From: an uncultured Oscillospiraceae bacterium
Lineage (GTDB): Bacteria > Bacillota > Clostridia > Oscillospirales > Oscillospiraceae
NCBI GenBank assembly: GCA_900756715.1
Contig: CAAELC010000037.1
Span: 1 to 24,452, forward strand
Length of the DNA: 24,452 nucleotides
Reading direction: 5' to 3'
Under the pieces are notes generated by a model. That model was not told the DNA's origin and searched no databases. It was given only the letters and a program-made list of their open reading frames with translations. Shown piece by piece: positions 1 to 7,097 of the stretch (position 1 is its first letter; each line of letters starts with the position of its first letter). A program made the translations under genes and the position numbers.

Positions 1-333
1 AAGCGAGTCGAGATCGGACTCACTTACATCTACGGTATTGGCAGAAAGAGCGCAAATGACATTCTTGCGCAGACAGGCATCAACCCCGACACCCGCGTGA
101 AGGATCTGACCGAGGCTGACGAGGCCAAGCTGCGTGAGGCCATTGACCAGAGCTACACCGTGGAAGGCGATTTGCGCCGTCAGGTGGCACTGGACATCAA
201 GCGGCTGACCGAGATCGGTTGCTATCGCGGCACTCGTCACAGACGCGGCCTGCCCGTTCGCGGCCAGCGCAGCAAGACCAACGCCCGTACCCGCAAGGGT
301 CCCAAGAAGACCATTGCCAACAAGAAGAAGTAA
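1..333 (+). CDS. rpsM: 30S ribosomal protein S13, 5'-truncated by the window edge
   Basis: S13 of the small ribosomal subunit head, which contacts 5S/23S rRNA bridges and P-site tRNA. The frame is open from base 1 and the first codons read KRVEIGLTYIYGIGRKSA, the conserved start of S13 minus roughly the first 10-12 residues, so the true start lies outside the window. The helix-two-turn-helix (IYGIGRKSANDIL) and the basic C-terminal tail (GTRHRRGLPVRGQRSK, then a Lys/Arg-rich end) are intact. It is followed after 16 nt by rpsK in the standard order of the alpha operon. An internal GTG at 97 is not the start, because conserved S13 sequence precedes it. Confidence 0.97.
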   Translation, partial: KRVEIGLTYIYGIGRKSANDILAQTGINPDTRVKDLTEADEAKLREAIDQSYTVEGDLRRQVALDIKRLTEIGCYRGTRHRRGLPVRGQRSKTNARTRKGPKKTIANKKK

Positions 334-349
334 GGAGGGAAGATAGAAT

Positions 350-751
350 ATGGCTAATGTTAAGACCGGTAAGAAGGTCGTTCGCCGTCGCCGCGAGAAG
401 AAGAACGTGGAAAAGGGCCAGGTCCATATCCGTTCTTCCTTCAACAACACCATGGTAACCGTTACCGACGCACAGGGCAACGCCCTGTCCTGGGCTTCCT
501 CTGGTGGCCTGGGCTTCCGTGGCAGCAAAAAGTCCACTCCCTTTGCCGCCCAGAGCGCCGCTGAGACTGCCGCCAAGGCCGCTATGGAGCATGGCCTGAA
601 GACCGTTGAGGTCTTTGTCAAGGGCCCCGGTCAGGGCCGTGAGGCTGCTATCCGCGCTTTGCAGGCTGTGGGTCTGGAAGTGACCATGATCAAGGATGTC
701 ACCCCCATCCCCCACAATGGATGCCGCCCCCCCAAGCGTCGTCGTGTGTAA
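350..751 (+). CDS. rpsK: 30S ribosomal protein S11
   Basis: S11 binds 16S rRNA in the platform of the 30S subunit near the E site and Shine-Dalgarno helix. The 133-residue product has the family hallmarks: a basic N-terminus, the core HIRSSFNNTMVTVTDAQGN near residues 25-43, SSGGLGFRGSKKSTPFAAQ around 49-67, and the C-terminal DVTPIPHNGCRPPKRRRV. Length is normal for bacteria. The start is ATG with an AAGGAGG site ending about 11 nt upstream. It sits 16 nt after rpsM and 25 nt before rpsD in the same transcript. Confidence 0.98.
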   Translation: MANVKTGKKVVRRRREKKNVEKGQVHIRSSFNNTMVTVTDAQGNALSWASSGGLGFRGSKKSTPFAAQSAAETAAKAAMEHGLKTVEVFVKGPGQGREAAIRALQAVGLEVTMIKDVTPIPHNGCRPPKRRRV

Positions 752-776
752 TCGGAACAAGGAGGATTATTAGAAT

Positions 777-1379
777 ATGGCTAAGAATATGCAGCCTATC
801 GCCAAGCGTTGCAAGGCGCTGGGTATTTCTCCTACCGTCATGGGTTACTCCAAGAAGGAGACCAAGCGCAACCCCGGCGGCCAGATGAGAAAGAAGCAGA
901 GCGAGTATGCACAGCAGCTGAACGAAAAGCAGAAGGTCAAGTTCGTTTACGGCATTCTGGAAAAGCAGTTCCGTATGTATTACGAGAAGGCTACCGGTAT
1001 GCCCGGCAAGACCGGCGAGAACCTGCTGAGCCTGGTGGAGCGCCGTCTGGACAATGTGGTGTATCGTCTGGGCTTTGCCATGACCCGCCGCGAGGCCCGT
1101 CAGCTGGTGAACCATGCCCACTTCACCGTGAATGGTAAGAAGGTCAACATTCCTTCTTATCTGGTGCGCGTGGGCGATGTGATCGAGGTCAAGGAGAGCA
1201 GCCGCTCCTCCGTGGCGTTCAAGCGCCTGACCGCCGAGGATGCCCCCATGGTCACCGTTCCCACCTGGCTGGAGCGCGACAAGAATGCCCTGAAGGGCAC
1301 TGTGACCAGAATGCCCGCTCGTGACGACATTGATATGCCCATTGAGGAGCACCTCATCGTCGAGCTGTACTCCAAGTAA
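777..1379 (+). CDS. rpsD: 30S ribosomal protein S4
   Basis: S4 is a primary 16S rRNA-binding assembly protein of the 30S body and, in many bacteria, a translational repressor of its own operon. The 200-residue product shows the S4 N-terminal domain, then an RNA-binding S4 domain near residues 91-155 (RRLDNVVYRLGFAMTRREA and RQLVNHAHFTVNGKKVNIPS), then the usual C-terminal end. The N-terminus has one Cys only (Cys12) rather than the four-Cys zinc site of classical C+ S4 proteins, so this is a zinc-independent form. A clear AAGGAGG site lies 10-15 nt before the ATG. Unlike B. subtilis, where rpsD stands alone, it lies inside the rpsM-rpoA cluster. Confidence 0.97.
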   Translation: MAKNMQPIAKRCKALGISPTVMGYSKKETKRNPGGQMRKKQSEYAQQLNEKQKVKFVYGILEKQFRMYYEKATGMPGKTGENLLSLVERRLDNVVYRLGFAMTRREARQLVNHAHFTVNGKKVNIPSYLVRVGDVIEVKESSRSSVAFKRLTAEDAPMVTVPTWLERDKNALKGTVTRMPARDDIDMPIEEHLIVELYSK

Positions 1380-1417
1380 TAGGGTCGAAGCCCTCAAACA
1401 GCGAAAGAACCTACAAT

Positions 1418-1441
1418 GGTGTCCTGCATTTGTATGACACC
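1418..1441 (+). other. Hairpin in the rpsD-rpoA gap
   Basis: The 89-nt gap between rpsD and rpoA contains GGTGTC (1418-1423) and GACACC (1436-1441) around a 12-nt loop. No U-tract follows, so it is not a terminator. A processing or regulatory role in the ribosomal operon mRNA is possible but not shown. Confidence 0.35.
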
Positions 1442-1468
1442 TGACTCAGAATGAAGGAGGGTACTGCA

Positions 1469-2422
1469 TTGATCGAAATTGAGAAGCCCCAGATCGAGTG
1501 TATCGAGACACCCGGCGATGCTTCCTATGGAAAATATGTGATCGAACCCCTGGAGCGTGGCTACGGAACGACTTTGGGCAATGCGCTGCGCCGCATTCTC
1601 CTGTCGTCTCTGCCCGGAACAGCGGCCACCAGCATCAAGATTGCCGGTGTCCAGCACGAGTTTTCCACCGTACCCGGTGTGAAAGAGGATGTCACTGAGA
1701 TCGTTCTGAATGTAAAGAGCCTGCTGACCAAGCTGCACTGCGAAGGTACCAAGACGGTTTATATCGAGGCGTCCGGTCCCTGCGAGGTGACAGCCGGCGA
1801 CATCAAGAGCGACGGTGAGGTGGAGGTGCTGAATCCTGAGCTGCATATCGCAACTCTGGATGTGGGCGCCACTCTGAGCATGGAGATCACCCTGAGCCAC
1901 GGCCGCGGCTATGTGTCCGCCGACCGGAACAAGGCTCTGCGGCCCAGCGTGATTGGGGTTATTCCCATTGACTCCATCTATACCCCCGTGTATAAGGTCA
2001 ACTACACGGTGGAAAACACCCGCGTCGGCAACATGAGCGACTTTGACAAGCTGACGCTGGAGGTGTGGACAGATTCCACCATCTCTGCCCGGGACGCTGT
2101 GTCCTTGGGCGCCAAGATTCTCTGCGACCATTTTGCCCTGTTCACTGACCTTTCCGACAATGTGGGAGGCGATCCCGTCATTGTGGAAAAGAGTAGTGAC
2201 GACACCAGCAAGCAGCTGCAGATGACCATTGAGGAGCTGGATTTGTCCGTGCGCAGCTTCAACTGCCTCAAGCGTGCCAACATCAACACCGTGGAGGATC
2301 TGATCTCCAAGACGGAGGATGAAATGATGAAGGTGCGCAACCTGGGACGCAAGTCTCTGGAGGAAGTTATCAACAAGCTGGCAATGATGGGCCTGTCCCT
2401 GGCCAGCGAAGAAAACAACTGA
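1469..2422 (+). CDS. rpoA: DNA-directed RNA polymerase subunit alpha
   Basis: The alpha subunit dimerises to nucleate RNA polymerase assembly, and its C-terminal domain contacts UP elements and activators. I choose the TTG at 1469: it gives the family start M-IEIEKPQIE, and an AAGGAGGG site (1454-1461) lies 7 nt before it. An in-frame ATG at 1451 overlaps this ribosome binding site and has none of its own, so it is unlikely. The product is 317 residues, normal for Firmicutes. The N-terminal domain holds YGKYVIEPLERGYGTTLGNALRR and LLSSLPGTA. The C-terminal domain (about 245-310) holds LDLSVRSFNCLKRANINTVE and VRNLGRKSLEEV. It lies between rpsD and rplQ as in other Clostridia. Confidence 0.97.
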   Translation: MIEIEKPQIECIETPGDASYGKYVIEPLERGYGTTLGNALRRILLSSLPGTAATSIKIAGVQHEFSTVPGVKEDVTEIVLNVKSLLTKLHCEGTKTVYIEASGPCEVTAGDIKSDGEVEVLNPELHIATLDVGATLSMEITLSHGRGYVSADRNKALRPSVIGVIPIDSIYTPVYKVNYTVENTRVGNMSDFDKLTLEVWTDSTISARDAVSLGAKILCDHFALFTDLSDNVGGDPVIVEKSSDDTSKQLQMTIEELDLSVRSFNCLKRANINTVEDLISKTEDEMMKVRNLGRKSLEEVINKLAMMGLSLASEENN

Positions 2423-2423
2423 C

Positions 2424-2442
2424 CTGCGCCCACAAGGCGCAG
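2424..2442 (+). other. Hairpin between rpoA and rplQ
   Basis: CTGCGCC (2424-2430) and GGCGCAG (2436-2442) form a perfect 7-bp stem with a CACAA loop just after the rpoA stop. No U-tract follows, so read-through into rplQ is expected. It may mark an RNA-processing point or tune rpoA versus rplQ expression. Confidence 0.4.
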
Positions 2443-2468
2443 AGGATCCTTACAAGGAGGAAACTGAA

Positions 2469-2813
2469 ATGCCCGGAACTCGTAAGCTCGGTAAAACTAC
2501 CGATCAGCGTATGGCGATGCTCCGTCAGCAGGTCACCGATTTCCTGGACAATGGCCGGATGGAGACCACCATCACCCGCGCCAAGGAGATCAAGCCCATG
2601 GCTGAAAAGATGATTACCCTGGGCAAGAAGGGTGATCTGGCTGCCTATCGTCAGGCTCTGAGCTTCATCACCAGAGAGGATGTTGCCCACAAGCTGTTCA
2701 AGGAGATTGCTCCTGAGTATGCTGAGCGCAATGGCGGCTATACCCGCATCATCCGCACCGGTATTCGCCGCGGCGATGCTGCTGAGACTGCCATCATCGA
2801 ACTGGTCAAGTAA
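2469..2813 (+). CDS. rplQ: 50S ribosomal protein L17
   Basis: L17 sits near the polypeptide exit tunnel of the large subunit. The 114-residue product carries the family signature: RKLGKTTDQRMAMLRQQVTDF at the N-terminus, the MET-TITRAKEIKPMAEKMITLGKKGD segment, and the ending GYTRIIRTGIRRGDAAETAIIELVK. Length is usual for Firmicutes. An AAGGAGG site lies 7 nt before the ATG. It is the last gene of the ribosomal protein operon and a strong terminator follows 15 nt after its stop codon. Confidence 0.97.
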   Translation: MPGTRKLGKTTDQRMAMLRQQVTDFLDNGRMETTITRAKEIKPMAEKMITLGKKGDLAAYRQALSFITREDVAHKLFKEIAPEYAERNGGYTRIIRTGIRRGDAAETAIIELVK

Positions 2814-2828
2814 GAAGCCAAATATGCT

Positions 2829-2875
2829 AAAAAGCCCTTTGCTATGGCGCGCCGTCATAGCAAAGGGCTTTTTTC
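2829..2875 (+). terminator. Intrinsic terminator of the ribosomal protein operon
   Basis: AAGCCCTTTGCTATG (2832-2846) pairs perfectly with CATAGCAAAGGGCTT (2856-2870) around a 9-nt loop, followed by a six-T run and flanked by A residues that lengthen the stem. It lies directly after rplQ. Confidence 0.93.
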
Positions 2876-2879
2876 TGCC

Positions 2880-2908
2880 TTGCGCAAAGGGAAACGGGAT
2901 GGTATACT
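2880..2908 (+). promoter_or_regulatory. Sigma-A promoter for the zinc-ribbon protein
   Basis: TTGCGC (2880-2885), a 17-nt spacer and TATACT (2903-2908), with TGG directly before the -10 (extended -10). It starts just after the operon terminator and 113 nt before the next start codon. Confidence 0.75.
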
Positions 2909-3020
2909 GAGCATGTAAAGTTGAAGTTGCCAAAAAAGAAGCAGATGCAACCTCAGGTAGGTGGCAAAACGGCCCTTCGGCCTGTATGATAGAGAAAAAC
3001 AGAAGGGGAGGATAGGATTG

Positions 3021-3848
3021 ATGCAGACAATTCGCTGCGCCGCCTGCGGCAGGCGCTATGATTACCGCCGGGAGGGGTGCTGCCCCCACTGCGGCGCCTA
3101 TAACCGCCCGCCCCGCCGGGAATGGGTGGGGGCTGACGGCTCCGTGCACCATGGCGAGGACAGAAACCAGGCCCGTCCTGAACCCGGCAAGGTTTGTTAC
3201 GAGGAGAAGGTATGCTACGAAGACAAGCAGTGCTTTGAGGAGCAGGCCCGCAAATATCGGAAAAAGGGTACAAGCCAAGCCACGCAGAACGGCGAGCAGG
3301 AGATTAAAAGCTTCCAGAAACGATTTTCCCATTCTAAAGGGAAAGTACAGAACAACAGTGTCGGAGCACTGGTATTTTGCGTTATACTGATAATCGCCAT
3401 TCTGATTATTAAAGGTCTGGTGGGAGAGGGACTGAAAAAAGTAAGCTGGGATAGCGGCGTATGGGGACCGAATACAAGCTCCCCCGCCTATAATTATGAG
3501 AAGACCATAGAGGGCTATTGCGGCGATGCGATTTGGATCAATGATGATCTGGCCATGCAGTTCCTGGGCTATCTTTCCGACGAGGAGGGGCAGGTGTATC
3601 TGTTCTATCTAACCAACGACGATGACCTGGCCATGACGCTGTTGGAGGACAGCTATATTACCATTGAAGAAGATGAAAATATCCACTATGGCAGCAGTGA
3701 GGTATACTACGGACACATCGAGTTTAATACATGTGTACCTGACGCACAGTGGCAAACCTTGCGTATTGAATCCTATGACTGCCAGATGATCATCCGTGAC
3801 CTGACCCCGATTGAAGACAGCAGCACGGCAGCCGAGTTTTTGCAGTAA
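3021..3848 (+). CDS. Zinc-ribbon single-pass membrane protein, function unknown
   Basis: I cannot name a family beyond the zinc ribbon. The ATG at 3021 is preceded by GGGGAGG (3005-3011); an in-frame GTG at 2961 lacks a site and would add a non-conserved stretch. The 275-residue product has a short N-terminal zinc ribbon with ligands Cys6/Cys9 and Cys21/Cys24 (CAAC and CPHC). Next comes a charged linker with three Cys-containing near-repeats around 58-74 (VCYEEK, VCYEDK, QCFEEQ). One transmembrane helix lies at about 114-133, and a C-terminal domain of about 140 residues rich in acidic and aromatic residues follows. With the zinc ribbon N-terminal and cytosolic, the C-terminal domain would be extracellular. 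The gene has its own promoter and terminator, so it is monocistronic. Confidence 0.8.
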   Translation: MQTIRCAACGRRYDYRREGCCPHCGAYNRPPRREWVGADGSVHHGEDRNQARPEPGKVCYEEKVCYEDKQCFEEQARKYRKKGTSQATQNGEQEIKSFQKRFSHSKGKVQNNSVGALVFCVILIIAILIIKGLVGEGLKKVSWDSGVWGPNTSSPAYNYEKTIEGYCGDAIWINDDLAMQFLGYLSDEEGQVYLFYLTNDDDLAMTLLEDSYITIEEDENIHYGSSEVYYGHIEFNTCVPDAQWQTLRIESYDCQMIIRDLTPIEDSSTAAEFLQ

Positions 3849-3903
3849 GGAGAGACGCCCGCCCTGAGAGCGGCAGATACGCGCCTGCTGAGAGATAAAA
3901 GAT

Positions 3904-3934
3904 AAAAAGCAGACCGCTGAGCGGTCTGCTTTTT
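3904..3934. terminator. Bidirectional terminator between the zinc-ribbon gene and secG
   Basis: AAAAAGCAGACCGC (3904-3917) and GCGGTCTGCTTTTT (3921-3934) form a perfect 14-bp stem including A and T tracts on both sides, so it can stop transcription from either of the two convergent genes. Confidence 0.9.
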
Positions 3935-3957
3935 CAGTCGCATAAAAATGGTCGGGC

Positions 3958-4200
3958 TTACACGCCGGCTGCAATCATGCAGTTCAGCACCAGCGTCAGC
4001 ACCACGAAAACGGCACCCACCCACTTGGTGGCCCGGGCCAGCTTAGCATCCACAGAATGGGCCTTGCTCTTGGACATATAGGAATCCACAATACCGCCGA
4101 TGGCACCGGAAAGCCCCTCGCTCTTACCGGACTGGAACAGGACAATCAGAATCAGAATCAGAGCGGACAGCAGCTGCAGAATCGTAACAGCAATCAACAT
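3958..4200 (-). CDS. secG: Preprotein translocase subunit SecG
   Basis: SecG is the small non-essential subunit of the SecYEG channel. The start is the ATG at 4200, preceded by GGAGGAAAA; an upstream in-frame start at 4242 would add residues unlike SecG. The 80-residue product has two transmembrane helices (about 3-23 and 57-77) joined by the conserved cytoplasmic loop FQSGKSEGLSGAIGG, which carries the Gly-rich family motif. Length is normal. It is single-gene, transcribed divergently from lexA, and has a clear promoter at 4262-4290. Confidence 0.95.
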   Translation of the reverse strand: MLIAVTILQLLSALILILIVLFQSGKSEGLSGAIGGIVDSYMSKSKAHSVDAKLARATKWVGAVFVVLTLVLNCMIAAGV

Positions 4201-4261
4201 GGTTAATTTTCCTCCTATGCATAGATGCCCATCCGGGCACAATAATCAGATTGTAAATAAT

Positions 4262-4290
4262 ATATTACCACAGCAGACGATGAATTGCAA
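4262..4290 (-). promoter_or_regulatory. secG promoter
   Basis: On the minus strand: TTGCAA (4285-4290), 17-nt spacer, TAATAT (4262-4267), with TGG before the -10. The transcript would have a roughly 55-nt leader containing a small hairpin (TGCCC-ATCC-GGGCA, 4226-4239). Confidence 0.65.
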
Positions 4291-4323
4291 GAGAAAAAAT
4301 GCAGGAAAAGAATAGAACAGGTG

Positions 4324-4351
4324 TTGCAAAATGAAAAATCTGTGCTATAAT
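4324..4351 (+). promoter_or_regulatory. lexA promoter
   Basis: TTGCAA (4324-4329), a 16-nt spacer and a consensus TATAAT (4346-4351) preceded by TGC (extended -10). The predicted start of transcription is near 4358. Confidence 0.8.
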
Positions 4352-4360
4352 AAAGCTGAC

Positions 4361-4375
4361 ACAATGTAGCATTGT
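4361..4375. promoter_or_regulatory. Candidate lexA operator (inverted repeat)
   Basis: ACAATG-TAG-CATTGT is a perfect 6-3-6 inverted repeat just downstream of the predicted lexA transcription start, where a repressor would block initiation. LexA usually represses itself, but this repeat does not match the common Gram-positive box with GAAC/GTTC half-sites. Confidence 0.45.
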
Positions 4376-4393
4376 AGAAATGAGGAGTGCGCT

Positions 4394-5038
4394 ATGGCCC
4401 AGCTTACAAAAATGCAGCAGAAAATCTATGACTATATTGCCGATGCCATTGAAACAAAGGGCTACCCGCCGTCCGTTCGGGAGATTGGTGAGGCGGTGGG
4501 ATTGAAGTCCCCATCTACCGTCCACTTCCATATCAAGCATCTGGAGGAGTTGGGCGTCCTGTGTAAGGACGGCCGGAAGGGCCGCGCGTTGACGCTGCCG
4601 AAGCGTGAGACAAAGCCGGTGGGGCAGACTGTGCCGCTTTCCCAGGTAAGCGAAGAAGAACTGCCTGCAAATCGGGTGCCCATTGTGGGAGATGTGGCCG
4701 CCGGTACGCCCATTCTGGCGCAGGAGTGCATCGAAGACTACCTGACCTATGACACCGGCGGGAGGGACGGCGAGTATTTTGCCCTGCGGGTCCGGGGCAA
4801 GTCCATGCTGAATGCGGGCATTTTGCCCGGTGATCTGGTGGTGGTGCACAGCCAGAATCATGCCAATAATGGCGAAATCGTGGTGGCGCTGCTGGAGGAC
4901 GAGGCAACGGTCAAGCGTCTGTCCCGCCGCAACGGGCAGGTGTGGCTGCTGCCGGAAAACGAGGCGTATAGCCCCATTGACGGACGGTATGCCACGATTC
5001 TGGGCAAGGTAACGGCTGTACTGCGTACATACAGCTGA
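4394..5038 (+). CDS. lexA: SOS repressor LexA
   Basis: LexA represses DNA-damage genes and is inactivated by RecA-stimulated self-cleavage. The 214-residue product has an N-terminal winged helix-turn-helix (about 1-68, with the SVREIGEAVGLKSPSTVHFHI helices) and a C-terminal S24 peptidase domain. Visible functional residues are the Ala103-Gly104 scissile bond in VGDVAAGTPI, the nucleophile Ser137 in RGKSM and the general base Lys174 in EATVKRL. All are intact, so the protein should be functional. The start ATG follows a GAGGAG site. It is monocistronic, with an inverted repeat at its promoter that may be its own operator. Confidence 0.96.
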   Translation: MAQLTKMQQKIYDYIADAIETKGYPPSVREIGEAVGLKSPSTVHFHIKHLEELGVLCKDGRKGRALTLPKRETKPVGQTVPLSQVSEEELPANRVPIVGDVAAGTPILAQECIEDYLTYDTGGRDGEYFALRVRGKSMLNAGILPGDLVVVHSQNHANNGEIVVALLEDEATVKRLSRRNGQVWLLPENEAYSPIDGRYATILGKVTAVLRTYS

Positions 5039-5076
5039 AAACAGAAAACGGAAAATAGGATATGGGCTGATTTTTC

Positions 5077-5107
5077 GCGGACGGCTGCCATTTCGGCGGC
5101 TGTCCGC
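5077..5107. repeat. GC-rich inverted repeat after lexA
   Basis: GCGGACGGCTGCC (5077-5089) and GGCGGCTGTCCGC (5095-5107) form a 13-bp stem with two G-U pairs and a 5-nt loop. It is flanked by a T-tract on the left and an A-tract on the right, the opposite of a terminator in either direction. Confidence 0.5.
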
Positions 5108-5140
5108 TTCAAAAAATGGCAGAAGGGATATATAGCGACT

Positions 5141-5173
5141 GAAACGGCTCCGGCAAAAACCGGAGCCGTTTTC
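5141..5173. terminator. Shared terminator between convergent lexA and the export operon
   Basis: AAACGGCTCCGG (5142-5153) and CCGGAGCCGTTT (5160-5171) form a perfect 12-bp stem with a CAAAAA loop and T/A tracts at its ends. It lies between two convergent genes. Confidence 0.85.
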
Positions 5174-5189
5174 ATACAGAGAAGCGATT

Positions 5190-7097
5190 TTATTCGGCGC
5201 TTTCGATTGCATCGGTGCGATAGATGAAGCGCACCTCGCCATCCATGCCGTCAGAGATACCGGAGAAGCTGCGGTAGTTGCGGCTGACCTCCACGGTGGC
5301 AATCAGGCGGTCCACAAGACCCTCCACATTGTCGCCCAGTGCCTGCGTCAGCTTCTGGATACCCTCCTCATTCAGCTGCTTCAAGCCATCGGACAGCTGC
5401 ATGGAGCCATCCCGCAGCTGCGTTACGCCGCTGAGAAGAGCGGGCATATTGCTTTGCAGCTGGCCTGCCCCGGCGGCAGCCTGATCTACACCGGCAGTGT
5501 AGGTCAGCAGCCCCATGTAGAAGGTATTGTACTGATCCAGCTGCTGCTTCAGGCTGCGAATCTGCACGGCCCCGGCAGAGGCCTGCTGGGTGGCGGCCAT
5601 GATCTTATCCTGCACTTCTTTGCTGCTCATATTCTGCGCAATCAAAAGCTGAATCTGCTGGTCGGTGTTGGCCTGAATCTGGGCCTTTACCTCGTCAGAG
5701 GCCATGGCCTGCTTCACACCGGCGGCGATCTTCTGCTGGATTTGGGCGGTCTCCATTTGCTGCTCCACAGCACTGTCAATCATGGCCTTGACCTGTTCGC
5801 TGCCGTCATACTGTTCCTGTGTAACGCCCGCCTGCTTCATAACACCGGCCAGAACCTCCTGCTTTGCTACGGCCGTGACCTGCGTTTGCACAGTCTCCTG
5901 CACGGCGGCGGTAACGGCGGCCTCAACCTGATCGCGATTGGCGTTCACAGCCGTTGTGACCTGCTGCAATGCGGTTTGCTCGGCCAGAGTACCTGCCTGA
6001 TCCAGCTGCGCCAGAATGCCGCTGAGCACCTCACTGTAGTTCTCCATGGTCAGATCCTCGGCACTCAGACCGGCCTCGGCCGGCTGAGCGGAAAGCTGGC
6101 TGTTGGCAGTAGCCAGCAACGCCTGAAATACCTGCTTGGCGCCATCATTCAAAGCAGCGCTGTTGCCGCTGAGCTGAGTAAGGCCGGCAGCAAGCTGCTG
6201 CACGCCATCGGACAGCTGGTTGCAGCTTTCCAGCAAGGTGCATAGGCCATCGTACAGAGAGGAGGAGCCATCCAGAAGCTGGCTCATAGCGTCGGTAAGC
6301 TTGCTCATAGAGGAGGACAGGCTGCTGAGGTCGCCGCCGGAGAGCTCGTCGGTATCCACCTCGTTGAGCAGGCTGTTGCTGACCATGGTAAGGGTGGTTT
6401 CCATGGTGAAGTCCGTTACATCGGCGGTGATTTCTACATAGTCCGGCAGCTCCAGATCAGCCGCGCTCAGGTTGTTCTGAAGGCCGGGGAAGGCCATGCC
6501 GATAACGGCAATGTGGTTGCCGTCGTTAATAAGCTTGCCATTGGAAACAGAAACATTGGAGAAGTGATCCGTGTCCAGCAAAGCGCCGGTAAGAGCCACA
6601 AAGGGAACATAAATTTTCTGACTGACGCCGTTCACGGGTTTCATCTCATACTGATTGTTCCGGTAATCAAAGCGAATGGTCACCCGCCCGCTCTTTCCGG
6701 CCAGCTCGCTGGCGGACACGGTTTTGCCATCCAGCTGATAGCGGATGGACATGGTGACAGGAAGCTCCTTTTCTATGGTCCCCGTCCAGCAGTCATCCTT
6801 CACATTTTCGGCGTTGGACAATCCGGCGACGGCCTTCTGAGCCTCCTGGGGCAGAGCATTTTTGATCCAGTCGCTGACCAGAACTTTTTTGGTCTGGCCG
6901 TCGGCGGTGGTCATTACATACACCGTTTCATCTTTGGTTACAGGGTCAGTGCTGCTACTTGTGGCGGAAACCGTCTGTGCGCTTTCGCCGGAGGCGGAAT
7001 CGTCGTTGTTTTTATACACGGCCCATGCCGTCACCCCTGCACTGCTGAGCACCAGCGTCAGCGACAGGACAATGGCCAAAATCTTTTTGTTTTTCAT
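5190..7097 (-). CDS. YhgE/Pip-like exported coiled-coil protein, partner of the MMPL transporter
   Basis: The 635-residue product starts with a signal anchor (about 5-27, MKNKK then a hydrophobic run). Next is a predicted beta-rich extracellular region with a YhgE/Pip-type N-terminal look (about 50-240). A long helical part follows. It contains periodic L-x2-G-x3-L motifs (QLLDGSSSLYDGL, QLSDGVQQLAAGLTQLSG), a Gln/Ala-rich middle (about 340-520), and the periodic motif again near 540-600. Unlike full YhgE/Pip proteins it has no C-terminal multi-pass membrane region. The ATG overlaps the stop of the MMPL gene (ATGA) and follows an AGGAGGT site, so translation is coupled. By context it may be an extracytoplasmic adaptor or substrate-handling partner of that transporter; this is inference. 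Confidence 0.8.
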   Translation of the reverse strand: MKNKKILAIVLSLTLVLSSAGVTAWAVYKNNDDSASGESAQTVSATSSSTDPVTKDETVYVMTTADGQTKKVLVSDWIKNALPQEAQKAVAGLSNAENVKDDCWTGTIEKELPVTMSIRYQLDGKTVSASELAGKSGRVTIRFDYRNNQYEMKPVNGVSQKIYVPFVALTGALLDTDHFSNVSVSNGKLINDGNHIAVIGMAFPGLQNNLSAADLELPDYVEITADVTDFTMETTLTMVSNSLLNEVDTDELSGGDLSSLSSSMSKLTDAMSQLLDGSSSLYDGLCTLLESCNQLSDGVQQLAAGLTQLSGNSAALNDGAKQVFQALLATANSQLSAQPAEAGLSAEDLTMENYSEVLSGILAQLDQAGTLAEQTALQQVTTAVNANRDQVEAAVTAAVQETVQTQVTAVAKQEVLAGVMKQAGVTQEQYDGSEQVKAMIDSAVEQQMETAQIQQKIAAGVKQAMASDEVKAQIQANTDQQIQLLIAQNMSSKEVQDKIMAATQQASAGAVQIRSLKQQLDQYNTFYMGLLTYTAGVDQAAAGAGQLQSNMPALLSGVTQLRDGSMQLSDGLKQLNEEGIQKLTQALGDNVEGLVDRLIATVEVSRNYRSFSGISDGMDGEVRFIYRTDAIESAE

